Shown piece after piece: positions 1 to 8,659 of a stretch of DNA of 64,000 nucleotides. Source of the stretch: Streptomyces sp. MZ04 (GTDB taxonomy: Bacteria; Actinomycetota; Actinomycetes; Streptomycetales; Streptomycetaceae). The translations under genes were made by a program, and so were the position numbers. The stretch is taken from positions 1 through 64,000 of the forward strand of contig NZ_SRIC01000004.1 of the NCBI RefSeq assembly GCF_004684775.1. The letters are read 5' to 3'. Each line of letters opens with the position of its first letter. Positions within the stretch are counted from its first letter, which is position 1. Under the pieces are notes generated by a model. The model was not told the DNA's origin. It made no database searches and worked only from the letters and a program-made list of their open reading frames with translations.

Positions 1-29
1 GTGCAGGTGCAGGTGCAGGTGCAGGTGCC
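1..29. repeat. 6-bp tandem repeat (GTGCAG)
   Basis: Four exact GTGCAG units followed by a partial unit lie at the window edge, downstream of the ABC ATPase gene on the minus strand. No coding role can be judged because the neighbouring gene is outside the window. Such arrays can expand or contract by slippage. Confidence 0.8.
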
Positions 30-46
30 GGGGGAGGGGATGGGCC

Positions 47-829
47 TTACGCGGCAGCGCCGGAGGCCGAGTGCGCGGTGGTCTCCTCGACGCCGAGACG
101 CCGCAGCAGTTCGGCGCGCAGCTCGGCGAAGCGGGGATCGGAGATGCCGCGCGGCCGGTCCAGATCGATCTGTGTCTCGTACGCGATGACTCCCTCGTCC
201 ATGACGAGCACCCGGTCGGCGAGGAGCACCGCTTCCTCGACGTCGTGCGTGACGAGGAGCACGGCGCACCCGCGCCGCTGCCACAGCTCGTCGACGAGCC
301 GCTGGGCCTTGATGCGGGTGAGGGCGTCGAGCGCGCCGAACGGCTCGTCGAGCAGCAGCAGATCGGGTTCGCGCACCAGGGCACGGGCCAGCGAGGCACG
401 CTGGGCCTCACCGCCGGAGAGCGTCTTGGGCCAGGCGTTCGTACGATGCTTGAGGCCGACCTCCTCCAACGCCCGCTCGGCGACGCCCCGTTCGGGCTTG
501 CCCTGCAGGCCGAGCAGTACGTTGCGCCAGACGCGCTTCCACGGCATGAGGCGCGGCGCCTGGAACGCGACGGCCTTGCGGCGCGGTACAAGGACCGTGC
601 CCTCGATGTCGCGGTCGAGCCCGGCGAGGATCCTCAGCAGGGTCGACTTGCCGCAGCCGCTGCGCCCGAGCAGCGCCACGAACTCGCCGGGCTTCACGTC
701 GAGTTCGAGCCGGTCGATGACGGCGCGCCCGTCGAAGGAGCGGGTCAGCCCTTCGACGCGTACGGCCGAAGTGGCCTGGGCTGTCGCGGCCGCGGCAGGA
801 GTCACCGGCCGGTGAACGTCGGTCGCCAT
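47..829 (-). CDS. ABC transporter ATP-binding protein, SsuB/TauB type
   Basis: Cytoplasmic ATPase subunit of an importer for sulfonates or similar organosulfur anions. Visible are Walker A GRSGCGKST (residues 55-63), a Q-loop followed by LMPWKRVWRNV as usual in nitrate/sulfonate/taurine ATPases, the signature LSGGE (137-141) and Walker B LLLLDEP. At 260 aa it has normal length. It overlaps the 3' end of the permease gene by 28 bp, so the two are co-transcribed. The solute-binding protein is not in the window; it may follow beyond position 1. The exact substrate is inferred from subfamily features and from the sulfur-type leader peptide upstream of the operon. Confidence 0.88.
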   Translation of the reverse strand: MATDVHRPVTPAAAATAQATSAVRVEGLTRSFDGRAVIDRLELDVKPGEFVALLGRSGCGKSTLLRILAGLDRDIEGTVLVPRRKAVAFQAPRLMPWKRVWRNVLLGLQGKPERGVAERALEEVGLKHRTNAWPKTLSGGEAQRASLARALVREPDLLLLDEPFGALDALTRIKAQRLVDELWQRRGCAVLLVTHDVEEAVLLADRVLVMDEGVIAYETQIDLDRPRGISDPRFAELRAELLRRLGVEETTAHSASGAAA

Positions 830-1689
830 TGCAGCAGCAGCCTTTCGAGGGTGCGGACGATGAAGTCGGCGACGAGGCCGAGGAAGGCGTAGACGATCAG
901 GCAGACCACGATCACGTCGGTCCGCAGGAAGTCACGCGCCTGGACCATCAGGAAGCCGATCCCGGAGTCAGCGTTGATCTGCTCGGCGAAGACGAGGGCG
1001 AGCCAGGCGATGCCGAGGGAGTAGCGCAGACCGGTCATCGCACCCGGCAGCGCGCCCGGCAGGATCACATGCCGCACGAGCCCCCACCGCGAGAGCCCCA
1101 GCGACTCCCCGGCCTCGATGAGTTGCGAGTCGACCCCGCGAATCCCGGCGTACACATTCAGATACAGCGGGAAGGAGACACCCAGCGTGATGATGGCGAT
1201 CTTGGGCGCCTCGCCGATGCCGAACCAGATGATGAACAGCGGGATGAGCCCGACGAACGGCACGGTGCGCAGCATCTGCACACTGGCGTCGACGAGATCC
1301 TCGCCGATGCGGAAGAGCCCCGAGACGAGCGCGAGCGCGGCCCCCACGACGGTGCCGAGCAGCAGTCCCACCGCGACGCGCTGCAGGGACACTCCCATGG
1401 CGGAGGCCAGCGATCCGTCGGCGATGAGGTCACGGGCGACGCCGGCGATGGTCCCGGGTGAGGCGAGGATGTCTTTGGTCAACACCCCTGTGGAGCTGAG
1501 GAGTTGCCAGAGCGCGAGCAGCGCGAGCGGGCCGGAGGTGCGGCGCAGCCAGCGGGGGACGCGGGTGCGGCGGGTGGATGAGGGGACGATGGGGACGAGT
1601 TCGGGGGCGGTCGGCGGTGTGTCCTGGGCAGACTTGGATATTTCCGAAATGTCTGGTGGTGAATCCGGCGGGGCATGACTGATGCTCAT
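802..1689 (-). CDS. ABC transporter permease, SsuC/TauC type
   Basis: Inner-membrane channel subunit of the same importer. The 295-aa protein has a polar N-terminal tail of about 70 residues rich in Ser/Pro/Asp, then about six hydrophobic segments. The EAA loop that docks to the ATPase is visible as LIEAGESLGLSRWGLVRHV. I chose the ATG at 1689 because GGAG stands 8 nt upstream; an in-frame TTG at 1770 would add 27 residues but lacks a good ribosome-binding site. About 150 nt separate this gene from the leader peptide, room for an attenuator. Confidence 0.87.
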   Translation of the reverse strand: MSISHAPPDSPPDISEISKSAQDTPPTAPELVPIVPSSTRRTRVPRWLRRTSGPLALLALWQLLSSTGVLTKDILASPGTIAGVARDLIADGSLASAMGVSLQRVAVGLLLGTVVGAALALVSGLFRIGEDLVDASVQMLRTVPFVGLIPLFIIWFGIGEAPKIAIITLGVSFPLYLNVYAGIRGVDSQLIEAGESLGLSRWGLVRHVILPGALPGAMTGLRYSLGIAWLALVFAEQINADSGIGFLMVQARDFLRTDVIVVCLIVYAFLGLVADFIVRTLERLLLQWRPTFTGR

Positions 1690-1839
1690 GGGTGCTCCAC
1701 GGCAGGAGGGAGAGAGGTGCCCGATGCCCGAAAGGCCTACGCGAGGGACGGTGAATTCAACCGCACGCAAGCAGCAGGGCAGAGAGGGCGAAGAAGGCGG
1801 CGAAGAAGCGCGAAGAATGCAAAGCGGGCTGAGGGAACG

Positions 1840-1923
1840 TCAGCAGCCGGGACGACACGCAGCAGAAGCCACCCGCAGCAGGTCGATGTGACCGCGCGTG
1901 GTGAGCAGAGCTGAACGCAACAT
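1840..1923 (-). CDS. Cysteine/sulfur-type leader peptide (27 aa)
   Basis: A tiny ORF, ATG to TGA, whose product contains TTRGHIDLLRVASAACR and ends in Cys. It matches the pattern R-x-H-(V/I)-D-L-x-R-x-x-S-A-x-C of the conserved 'putative leader peptides' that precede sulfur-assimilation and sulfonate-uptake operons in Streptomyces. It lies 150 nt upstream of the ABC permease on the same strand, consistent with control of the operon by translation of its Cys codons. Its ATG begins 7 nt after a good -10 box, so the mRNA is probably leaderless. The reading is seen directly; the attenuation role is inferred. Confidence 0.82.
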   Translation of the reverse strand: MLRSALLTTRGHIDLLRVASAACRPGC

Positions 1924-1930
1924 GCCGCAG

Positions 1931-1960
1931 AACGTAGCGAGATCATTCACGTACGGTCAA
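1931..1960 (-). promoter_or_regulatory. Promoter of leader peptide/ABC operon
   Basis: On the minus strand TTGACC (1960-1955) and TACGTT (1936-1931) are separated by 18 nt, a near-consensus SigA/HrdB promoter. The expected start site coincides with the A of the leader ATG at 1923. Confidence 0.7.
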
Positions 1961-2024
1961 CGCCGTCTCGAAAGGCGGACGCCGCGTATCAGTGAATGGG
2001 AGTGAGGTGAGGGAGGATGGGCCC

Positions 2025-2447
2025 ATGTCCGACGCTTTCACCACCCATGTCCTGAACATCAACACCGGCTCGGCCGAGACGGTCTTCGACCTCACCGGCG
2101 ACTGCGAGCGCTTCCTGCGCGTGGCGGCGGCGGGCCGCGACGGCCTCCTCAACGTCTTCGTCCCCCACGCGACCGCGGGCATCGCGATCCTGGAAACGGG
2201 CGCGGGCAGCGACAGCGACCTCCTGGCCGCGCTGCACGCCCTGCTGCCGGCCGACGACCGCTGGCAGCACCGCCACGGCAGCCCCGGCCATGGCCGCGAC
2301 CACGTCCTGCCGGCGCTGGTGGCGCCGCACGCGACGCTGCCCGTGATCGGGGGGCAGCTGGAGTTGGGGACGTGGCAGTCGGTGTGTCTGGTGGATACGA
2401 ACCGGGACAACGCCGACCGTCAGGTGCGGTTGAGCTTCCTGGGCTGA
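2025..2447 (+). CDS. YjbQ/UPF0047 family protein
   Basis: Small cytosolic protein (140 aa) of the YjbQ family, annotated in databases as secondary thiamine-phosphate synthase-like although its physiological role is unsettled. Family hallmarks are HATAGIAILE, the RHGSPGHGRDH stretch with clustered His residues, and the C-terminal GTWQSVCLVDTN. The ATG at 2025 follows GGGAGG by a normal distance; the longer frame from 1992 has no ribosome-binding site. It diverges from the ABC leader operon and appears monocistronic. Confidence 0.85.
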   Translation: MSDAFTTHVLNINTGSAETVFDLTGDCERFLRVAAAGRDGLLNVFVPHATAGIAILETGAGSDSDLLAALHALLPADDRWQHRHGSPGHGRDHVLPALVAPHATLPVIGGQLELGTWQSVCLVDTNRDNADRQVRLSFLG

Positions 2448-2496
2448 CCGAGATCGCTTCCCAGGGTGTGGCCGCCATTTCTCCGTACAACCTGGC

Positions 2497-3738
2497 TCAC
2501 GAGCCTGCTCGCGCCCGGTGGCAGCAACCGCTGAGCCGCGTTCCTTGATCCTTCTCGGTGGCGACGGCGGAGGCGGAGAGGAGCGTCGCAGCGGCGAGGC
2601 TGCCCCAGAGGGCGGCCGAGCCGTGGGGTGCGAGAGCGGTGATGACCGCCGGGGAGACGGCGAGGCCGAAGCCCGTGGAGAGCTCGAAGCGGGCGAGCGT
2701 GCGTCCCAGGACATGGGCAGGGGCGAGGGCGGTGACGAGCGCGGTGGCGCTGCCGGCATAGATGATCTCGCCGATAGTGCAGACCACGGACACGGTGGCG
2801 ACAGCCGGGGCACCCCAACCGTGTCCCAGTGAGGTGGCCGCGAGGAAGCCGAGGTAGGACGCGGTGAGTACCACGCCGGCGAAAGCGAGCACGGTCCGCC
2901 GGGAGAAGCGGGACATCAGGACGGTGACCGGAACCTGCAGGGTGACCACAAGCACCGTGTTGGCCACGAAGATGACTGCCGACCACACGGGGGAGGCGTG
3001 CAACTGTGTCACCAGGACCAACGGGAGCGCGATCTCGGGGACGTTGAGGCAGAAGGCGTAGACCACGTTCGCGGCCAGCAGCGCGCGCATCCGGGGTGCG
3101 GGCCCGTCGTCGCCGTCCTTGGCCGGGGCAGTGGCCGGACGCGCGTGTAGGTGGACCGACCACGCCAAGGCCGCCGCAGTGAGATAGGCGAGCCCGGTGA
3201 CGGCTGCCAGCGCCTGCAATGCGGTGGTGCCGCCCGCCAGGCATGCGGTGGCGAGGAGCGCGCCCGCGCCCATGCCGGCGTTGCGCAGGGCGCGGCCTCC
3301 CGCGAGAGCGGTGTCGCGTTCCCGGCCGTGGGCCACCGTGGCCACGAGAGCTGCGTGGGCGGCCGGCCATGCCTGGTTGCCGATGCCGAGGAAGAGCGCC
3401 GCCGTCGCGAACAGCCAGACGTGCCCTGCCGGGGTGGCAAGCAGCAGCGCCACGCCAAGCACCCGCACCAGCATCGACGCTGCCACGACTGTGCTGCGGG
3501 CGCCCCGGTCCAGCCATCGGCCCACCGCGGGCATGCACACCAGACCCATGACGACGCCGACCGTCATGGCGATGCCGGTGGCCGGCGCGGACAGCCTCAG
3601 CACCGTCACCCCGTAGAGCAGCAGAAAGGGCCGCAGCAGGCCGGTGCCGAGCGCGTCCACGGCCAGGGCGACGGCATAGCGGGGGCCTCCGGAGGCACGG
3701 ACGAGGGCACGGGGCTGGATCTTGGTGGTGGTTGCCAT
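2497..3738 (-). CDS. MFS transporter
   Basis: Integral membrane protein of 413 aa with about 12 hydrophobic segments and no recognisable soluble domain. The cytoplasmic loop 2-3 carries GRWLDRGARS, a weak form of the MFS motif A. It is probably a drug or metabolite exporter, since it diverges from an ArsR-like regulator and a perfect palindrome lies between the two. Substrate is not predictable. Start is the ATG at 3738; no strong Shine-Dalgarno is visible. Confidence 0.82.
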   Translation of the reverse strand: MATTTKIQPRALVRASGGPRYAVALAVDALGTGLLRPFLLLYGVTVLRLSAPATGIAMTVGVVMGLVCMPAVGRWLDRGARSTVVAASMLVRVLGVALLLATPAGHVWLFATAALFLGIGNQAWPAAHAALVATVAHGRERDTALAGGRALRNAGMGAGALLATACLAGGTTALQALAAVTGLAYLTAAALAWSVHLHARPATAPAKDGDDGPAPRMRALLAANVVYAFCLNVPEIALPLVLVTQLHASPVWSAVIFVANTVLVVTLQVPVTVLMSRFSRRTVLAFAGVVLTASYLGFLAATSLGHGWGAPAVATVSVVCTIGEIIYAGSATALVTALAPAHVLGRTLARFELSTGFGLAVSPAVITALAPHGSAALWGSLAAATLLSASAVATEKDQGTRLSGCCHRARAGS

Positions 3739-3777
3739 GGCGCAACGGTGCGTTCAGCCGCCGGGCCGGCCACGTCA

Positions 3778-3796
3778 GTTGACGGACACCGTCAAC
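3778..3796. promoter_or_regulatory. 19-bp palindromic operator
   Basis: GTTGACGG-ACA-CCGTCAAC is a perfect 8-3-8 inverted repeat placed centrally between the divergent MFS and ArsR-type genes. It is the obvious candidate binding site for the adjacent regulator, and the TTGACG halves could also serve as -35 elements. Confidence 0.65.
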
Positions 3797-3836
3797 CGAC
3801 GCCGTCGCAGGCCATCCGGTCAGGGATGCTGAGGGG

Positions 3837-4922
3837 ATGACGTTGAGGATCGACATCAGCGGCCTGCCGTCCGAGCGACTGCGGTTCGCCGCCTCCCCGC
3901 TGGCCGAGCTGACCGCGATGCTGCACGTGCTGGCCGAACCCGGGCATCATCCGCAGTTCGCCGACTGGGCCGGGGATGTCTGGGCCGGGCTGCGGCCGGA
4001 GCTGGCCGAGCGGTTGCGGGAGGCGGAGTTCCTCTGGCGTTGCTCACAAGCCGACTTCCTGATCCCCGCCCGACCCCGGCCGACCCTCGCCGAGGAGTTG
4101 GACGACGTGGACCGGATCGACGACGAAACGTATGTGACCGCCGCGCTCGTCACCACGTGCGGCAGCAACCGGGTCCACTTCGCCGCGTCGTCGCCACTCA
4201 CCGACGCGACCGCGCGCGAGCGGGCCCTGGACCTGGCCCAGGCTCGTGGCGCGCGGCAAGAGGCCTTCGCCGAACGGCTGCTCGCGGACCCGGCCGCTGT
4301 GAGGGCTCGGGTGCGCCACACCCTCGAACAGTGCGCCGAGGCCTTCTTCGACGCCGCCTGGGCGGGCGTCGCCGTGGAGCTCGCCACCGACCTGCGCCTG
4401 AAGAACGACCTGCTGAAGCGCCAGGGCATCGGGGCGGCACTCGCATCGGTCTCCGGCGCGGTCGCCCTGGCACCGGACGGCGACTGCATCATCGTGGACA
4501 AGCTGCTGGACAAGGCGACCGTCGCCCATGGCACCGGGGTCACCTTCATCCCCAGTGTCTTCGGCCGCCCGCACCTGGTGGCGGTCCACGCGCGCGAGTG
4601 GCAGCCGGTGGTGCAGTACCCCGTGGCCGAGCCGAGTCCATCAGAGCCGGTATCGCTGGAAGCGGTCACACTACGGCTGGAGGCACTCGCACATCCGGTA
4701 CGGCTGCGGCTGCTGCGCACCCTGGCCCGCGGCCCGCACACCACCGGTGAACTGGCCCACGCCTGGGAACTCTCATCCTCGGAGGTTTCCCGCCACCTCG
4801 CTGTCCTGCGCCGCGCGGGCCTGCTCACGGCCCGACGGCACGGTCGTTACGTCCGGCACACCCTCAATCGGCCCGATCTGACGACGCTGGGGGCCGACCT
4901 GCTGGCGGCCGTACTGCGCTGA
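3837..4922 (+). CDS. ArsR-type winged-helix regulator with DUF5937 N-terminal domain
   Basis: Transcription factor of 361 aa. The C-terminal part (about 275-345) is an ArsR-like winged helix: ALAHPVRLRLLRTLARG, then TTGELAHAWELSSSEVSRHL as the helix-turn-helix and a wing ending in GRYVRHTL. The N-terminal 245 residues match the DUF5937 domain found fused to such HTHs in actinomycetes. No metal-binding Cys cluster is visible, so it is unlikely to be a metal sensor. Divergent from the MFS gene, it probably represses that exporter. Confidence 0.82.
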   Translation: MTLRIDISGLPSERLRFAASPLAELTAMLHVLAEPGHHPQFADWAGDVWAGLRPELAERLREAEFLWRCSQADFLIPARPRPTLAEELDDVDRIDDETYVTAALVTTCGSNRVHFAASSPLTDATARERALDLAQARGARQEAFAERLLADPAAVRARVRHTLEQCAEAFFDAAWAGVAVELATDLRLKNDLLKRQGIGAALASVSGAVALAPDGDCIIVDKLLDKATVAHGTGVTFIPSVFGRPHLVAVHAREWQPVVQYPVAEPSPSEPVSLEAVTLRLEALAHPVRLRLLRTLARGPHTTGELAHAWELSSSEVSRHLAVLRRAGLLTARRHGRYVRHTLNRPDLTTLGADLLAAVLR

Positions 4923-5062
4923 GTGGCTTCGGTCTGCCGGAACGCGGGCGACCGCCGCCTTCGCGGCATCGTCCGAGCCGGCAGGCCGCCGGGCGGTCGA
5001 CGCGCGACTGTCAGTGGCGGGTGCCAGGCTGGTGCCACACAGGACCTGCGAAGGGAATCGCC

Positions 5063-5860
5063 GTGATCACTACTGACCTCGCTTCCGGCTCCCCCTGTTG
5101 GCTCGACCTCGGTGCCCCGGACGTCCGGTCCGCCGCGGCCTTCTACGGCGCGGTGCTCGGCTGGGAGTACGAGTCCATGGGCGAGTCGGCGGACATGGAT
5201 GGCGGGATGTTCAAGAAGGACGGCAAGACCGTCGCCGGGCTCGGCAAGCTCACCGAGGAGGGAGCGCGCTCGGCCTGGATGATCTACTACACCGTCGCCG
5301 ACGCGGACGCCACGACTCAGGCCGTGGAGCGCGCGGGCGGCACGGTGCGGGTGGCGCCGCGGGACCTCGACGACTGGGGTCGGATGGCGCAGTACAGCGA
5401 CCCGCTGGGGAGCCAGTTCGCCGTCTGGCAGCCGGGGAAGAACGCGGGCTTCGAGCTGGCGGACGAGCCGGGCTCGCTGTCCTGGACCGAGCTGTACACG
5501 AGCGACGCCGCGGCCGCCAAGGTGTTCTACGGCGGTGTCTTCGGCTGGCAGTTCAGCGATATGGAGCTGCCGGGCGGCGGTGGCACGTACACCCTCATCA
5601 CGCCCGCCGGGCTTCCCGATGAGCGCATGCAGGGCGGCCTGATGCGGCTCCGCACAGAGGACCTCGCGCTGGCGGGCGGGCGGCCGTACTGGCACCCGGT
5701 CTTCGCTGTCGCCGACTGCGACGCCGCGGTCGCGAAGGTCACCGAGAACGGAGGGAGCGTGCAGATGGGACCGGCGGACGCGGAGGGCGTCGGCCGCCTG
5801 GCCGTCTGTCTTGACCCGTCGAACGCGGACTTCGTGGTGCTCACCCCGGCCCGGAGCTGA
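5063..5860 (+). CDS. Two-domain VOC family protein
   Basis: Cytosolic 265-aa protein with two tandem vicinal-oxygen-chelate (glyoxalase/bleomycin-resistance) halves. The first begins with PCWLDLGAPDVRSAAAFYG and the second with LSWTELYTSDAAAAKVFYG, the usual domain starts. Members include glyoxalase-like and drug-binding proteins; substrate is unknown. The GTG at 5063 is chosen because AAGGGAA precedes it; the upstream in-frame ATG at 5021 adds a non-homologous tail. A strong hairpin follows the gene. Confidence 0.83.
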   Translation: MITTDLASGSPCWLDLGAPDVRSAAAFYGAVLGWEYESMGESADMDGGMFKKDGKTVAGLGKLTEEGARSAWMIYYTVADADATTQAVERAGGTVRVAPRDLDDWGRMAQYSDPLGSQFAVWQPGKNAGFELADEPGSLSWTELYTSDAAAAKVFYGGVFGWQFSDMELPGGGGTYTLITPAGLPDERMQGGLMRLRTEDLALAGGRPYWHPVFAVADCDAAVAKVTENGGSVQMGPADAEGVGRLAVCLDPSNADFVVLTPARS

Positions 5861-5889
5861 GCCGACTGTCCGCCGGAGCGGATGGGACC

Positions 5890-5914
5890 GGGCACGCTGC
5901 ACATCAGCGTGCCC
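5890..5914 (+). terminator. Hairpin terminator after VOC gene
   Basis: A perfect 10-bp stem (GGGCACGCTG / CAGCGTGCCC) with a 5-nt loop lies 30 nt past the stop codon. There is no T-tract, as is common in this GC range. Confidence 0.65.
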
Positions 5915-6084
5915 GCCTCCCACCGCTCACCGATCGGCATCGAACGGCCGGGGCTGTGCTGTCTCCGTCGAGCCGATGCGGCGGCCGAGGACGGCTCTCG
6001 GGTGAGCCGTCGATGCCGACGGTGATGGTCTGCTGCGGAGGCAGGGTGCGCACCTCCGCGGTGCGGTCGGGGTGCCGGCCGGGT

Positions 6085-6308
6085 CCAGGTCCAGGCGGCG
6101 ACCTCCGGGAGGTCGGTGCCGTGTTCGCGGATCCAGGTGTGGTGGCGGGTGCGGGTGTCGGCCATCACGGGCGGACGGGGGCGGTGCGGACGGCGAGACC
6201 GGGGGCGCGGTCGATGACGTTCATGACGAGGCGGCTCCGGTCGAGGTCGTTGCGTACGACCATGTCGAACGGCGTGGTCGTGGTGCCCGCCTCCTTGTAG
6301 CCGCGTAC
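6085..6308 (-). pseudogene. Phosphoketolase C-terminal remnant, frameshifted
   Basis: On the minus strand [18 protein letters not shown] and [19 protein letters not shown] (from 6308) match the strongly conserved C-terminal region of xylulose-5-phosphate/fructose-6-phosphate phosphoketolase. The homology breaks at about 6168, where the frame reads into TGA, and resumes one frame over with MADTRTRHHTWIREHGTDLP through WTW at 6085, the family's usual C-terminus. One missing base explains the shift. No homology is seen upstream of VRGYKE, so over 90% of the roughly 790-residue gene is gone. The remainder of 5915-6608 holds nothing I can recognise. Confidence 0.8.
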
Positions 6309-6608
6309 GGGCGAGGTGGGGGTGACCGGTGCGGCAGTATCAGCCGACAGGCCCGGAGATGGCTCTCGGCGATCCAGGGCGCCACCGCGGCGGACTGAAC
6401 TCCAGTTCGTGGCGCATTCAGGGGCCGCCTCGCACCTGACAGCAGGGCGCGTGAGAGGGCTCTCCTTCAGCCGGCAGGCCTGACGATGTGTCAAATAGGT
6501 CATCCGTCCCGGACTCTTGACTGGTTGTCAGGGTCGCGCCATCCTCGACGGGACCTACGCGCGAGTAAGTTAGCGCGCGCCCATCCCGGACAGCGAAGGT
6601 AGCCCCGG

Positions 6609-8654
6609 ATGACCCTCCTCCGCAGACGCGGACTCTTTGCCGCTGTCGTCACCCTCCTGCTGGCGTTCACCGTCGGCTCCCCACCGGCCGTGGGCGCCGA
6701 CACCCCCTGGTGGGAGCCCACGGCGCGGCCCGCCGCCGATGCGCAGATCAACGTCACCGGCGAACCCTTCAGCGGCACGGACAGCAAGGGCCGGGTCCGC
6801 GGATTCGTCGACGGGCACAATCACCTGATGTCCAACGAGGGCTTCGGCGGCCGCATCATCTGCGGCAAGGCGTTCTCCACCGAGGGCATCGCCGATGCCC
6901 TCAAGGACTGCCCCGAGCACTATCCCGACGGCTCGCTCGCCCTCTTCGAGAACGTCACCGGCGGTGCGGACGGCCACCACGACCCGGTGGGCTGGCCGAC
7001 GTTCAAGGACTGGCCCGCGCACAACTCCCTCAGCCACCAGCAGAATTACTACGCATGGCTGGAGCGCGCCTGGCGCGGCGGCCAGCGGATCCTGGTCAAC
7101 GACCTGGTGTCCAACGGCCTGTTGTGCTCGATCTACGTCAGGGACCGCGGCTGCGACGAGATGGACGCCATCCGCCTCGAAGCCCGTAAGACCTACGAGA
7201 TGCAGGACTACATCGACAAGATCTACGGCGGAAAGGGCAAGGGCTTCTTCCGTATCGTCACCGACTCCAGCCAGGCCCGCCAGGTCGCCGCGGAGGGCAA
7301 GCTCGCCGTGGTACTCGGCGTCGAGACCTCGGAGCCCTTCGGCTGCAAGCAGATCCTCGGCGTACCTCAGTGCAGCCAGGCCGACATCGACAGCGGTCTG
7401 GACGAGCTGCACAAGCTGGGTGTGCGCAGCATGTTCCTGTGCCACAAGTTCGACAACGCGCTCTGCGGGGTGCGGATGGACTCGGGCACCATCGGAACGG
7501 CCGTGAACATCGGCCAGTTCCTCTCCACCGGCACCTTCTGGCGTACGGAGAAGTGCAGCGGTCCGCAGCACGACAACCCCTCCGGCAACGCGGCTGCCCC
7601 TGCCGAGGTGAGCAAACTGCTCCCCGCCGGCACCAAGGTCCCCGCGTACGACAGCGACGCGCAGTGCAACACCCGCGGGCTGACCCGCCTCGGCGAGTAC
7701 GCGGTCAAGGGGATGATGAAGCGCAACATGATGCTCGAGGTCGACCACATGAGCGTCAAAGCCGCCGACCGGGCCCTGGACATGCTGGAGTCGGCGGACT
7801 ACCCCGGCGCGCTCTCCAGTCACAGCTGGATGGACGACGGCTGGCTGGAGCGGGTCTACCGTCTCGGCGGCTTCAAGTCCTCGTACATGTCCAGCGCCGA
7901 CAGCTTCGCCAAGGAGTCCGCGGGGACCAAGCCGCTGCGCGAGAAGTACGGCGTCGGACTCGGCTACGGCACCGACATGAACGGCGTCGGCGGCTGGCCG
8001 GGACCGGTCGGACCCGACGCCCCCAACGCGGTCAAGTACCCCTTCCGCAGCGCCGACGGCGGCTCCGTCGTCGACCGGCAGCGCACCGGCGACCGCACCT
8101 GGGACTTCAACACCGACGGTGCGGCCCAGGTCGGCATGGTGCCCGACTGGCTCGAGCAGATGCGGCTCAGCGGCGGCAAGGACACGGTGGAGGATCTGCT
8201 CGGCGGCGCGGAGTCCTATCTCCGCACGTGGAAGGCGACCGAAGGCCACAAGCCCGCGCCCAACCTCGCGGCCGACGCCGCGGCGAGCGCCAGTGACACG
8301 GAGTGGAACCCGTTCACCAGCTACGCCGCAGGCAAGGCCGTGGACGGCGACACCGGCACGCGATGGGCGAGCGGCTGGTCGGACGACCAGTGGCTGCGGC
8401 TCGATCTGGGCGGCTCCCGTACGGTCGGCAAGGTCTCCCTCGACTGGGAGAAGGCCTCCGCACGGGCCTACCGGATCGAGGTCTCGGATGACGGGAGCAC
8501 GTGGCGGACCGTGTGGTCCACGGACACCGCGGACGGAGGCCTGGACAACGCGGTGTTCAGTCCGGTGCAGGCGCGTTACGTCCGTATCCACGGCGTGACT
8601 CGGGCCACCAAGTACGGCTATTCCATCAATGAGGCAGCGGTCTACAGCCGCTGA
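6609..8654 (+). CDS. Secreted metal-dependent hydrolase with C-terminal F5/8C domain
   Basis: Exported 681-aa protein. Residues 1-30 form a Sec signal peptide (RRR, hydrophobic core, AVGA cleavage site). The central part (about 60-490) looks like a TIM-barrel amidohydrolase/membrane-dipeptidase-like fold: FVDGHNHLM supplies an HxH metal motif, LEVDHMS and SSHSW are later metal-ligand-like His motifs, and GYGTDMNG is a typical barrel-end Asp. The last 130 residues (TEWNPFTSYAAGKAVDGDT onward) form a discoidin/F5/8C carbohydrate-binding domain. Substrate unknown; surface glycan or peptide binding is likely. Eight or more Cys residues fit an extracellular, disulfide-bonded enzyme. Confidence 0.75.
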   Translation: MTLLRRRGLFAAVVTLLLAFTVGSPPAVGADTPWWEPTARPAADAQINVTGEPFSGTDSKGRVRGFVDGHNHLMSNEGFGGRIICGKAFSTEGIADALKDCPEHYPDGSLALFENVTGGADGHHDPVGWPTFKDWPAHNSLSHQQNYYAWLERAWRGGQRILVNDLVSNGLLCSIYVRDRGCDEMDAIRLEARKTYEMQDYIDKIYGGKGKGFFRIVTDSSQARQVAAEGKLAVVLGVETSEPFGCKQILGVPQCSQADIDSGLDELHKLGVRSMFLCHKFDNALCGVRMDSGTIGTAVNIGQFLSTGTFWRTEKCSGPQHDNPSGNAAAPAEVSKLLPAGTKVPAYDSDAQCNTRGLTRLGEYAVKGMMKRNMMLEVDHMSVKAADRALDMLESADYPGALSSHSWMDDGWLERVYRLGGFKSSYMSSADSFAKESAGTKPLREKYGVGLGYGTDMNGVGGWPGPVGPDAPNAVKYPFRSADGGSVVDRQRTGDRTWDFNTDGAAQVGMVPDWLEQMRLSGGKDTVEDLLGGAESYLRTWKATEGHKPAPNLAADAAASASDTEWNPFTSYAAGKAVDGDTGTRWASGWSDDQWLRLDLGGSRTVGKVSLDWEKASARAYRIEVSDDGSTWRTVWSTDTADGGLDNAVFSPVQARYVRIHGVTRATKYGYSINEAAVYSR

Positions 8655-8659
8655 CCTGG

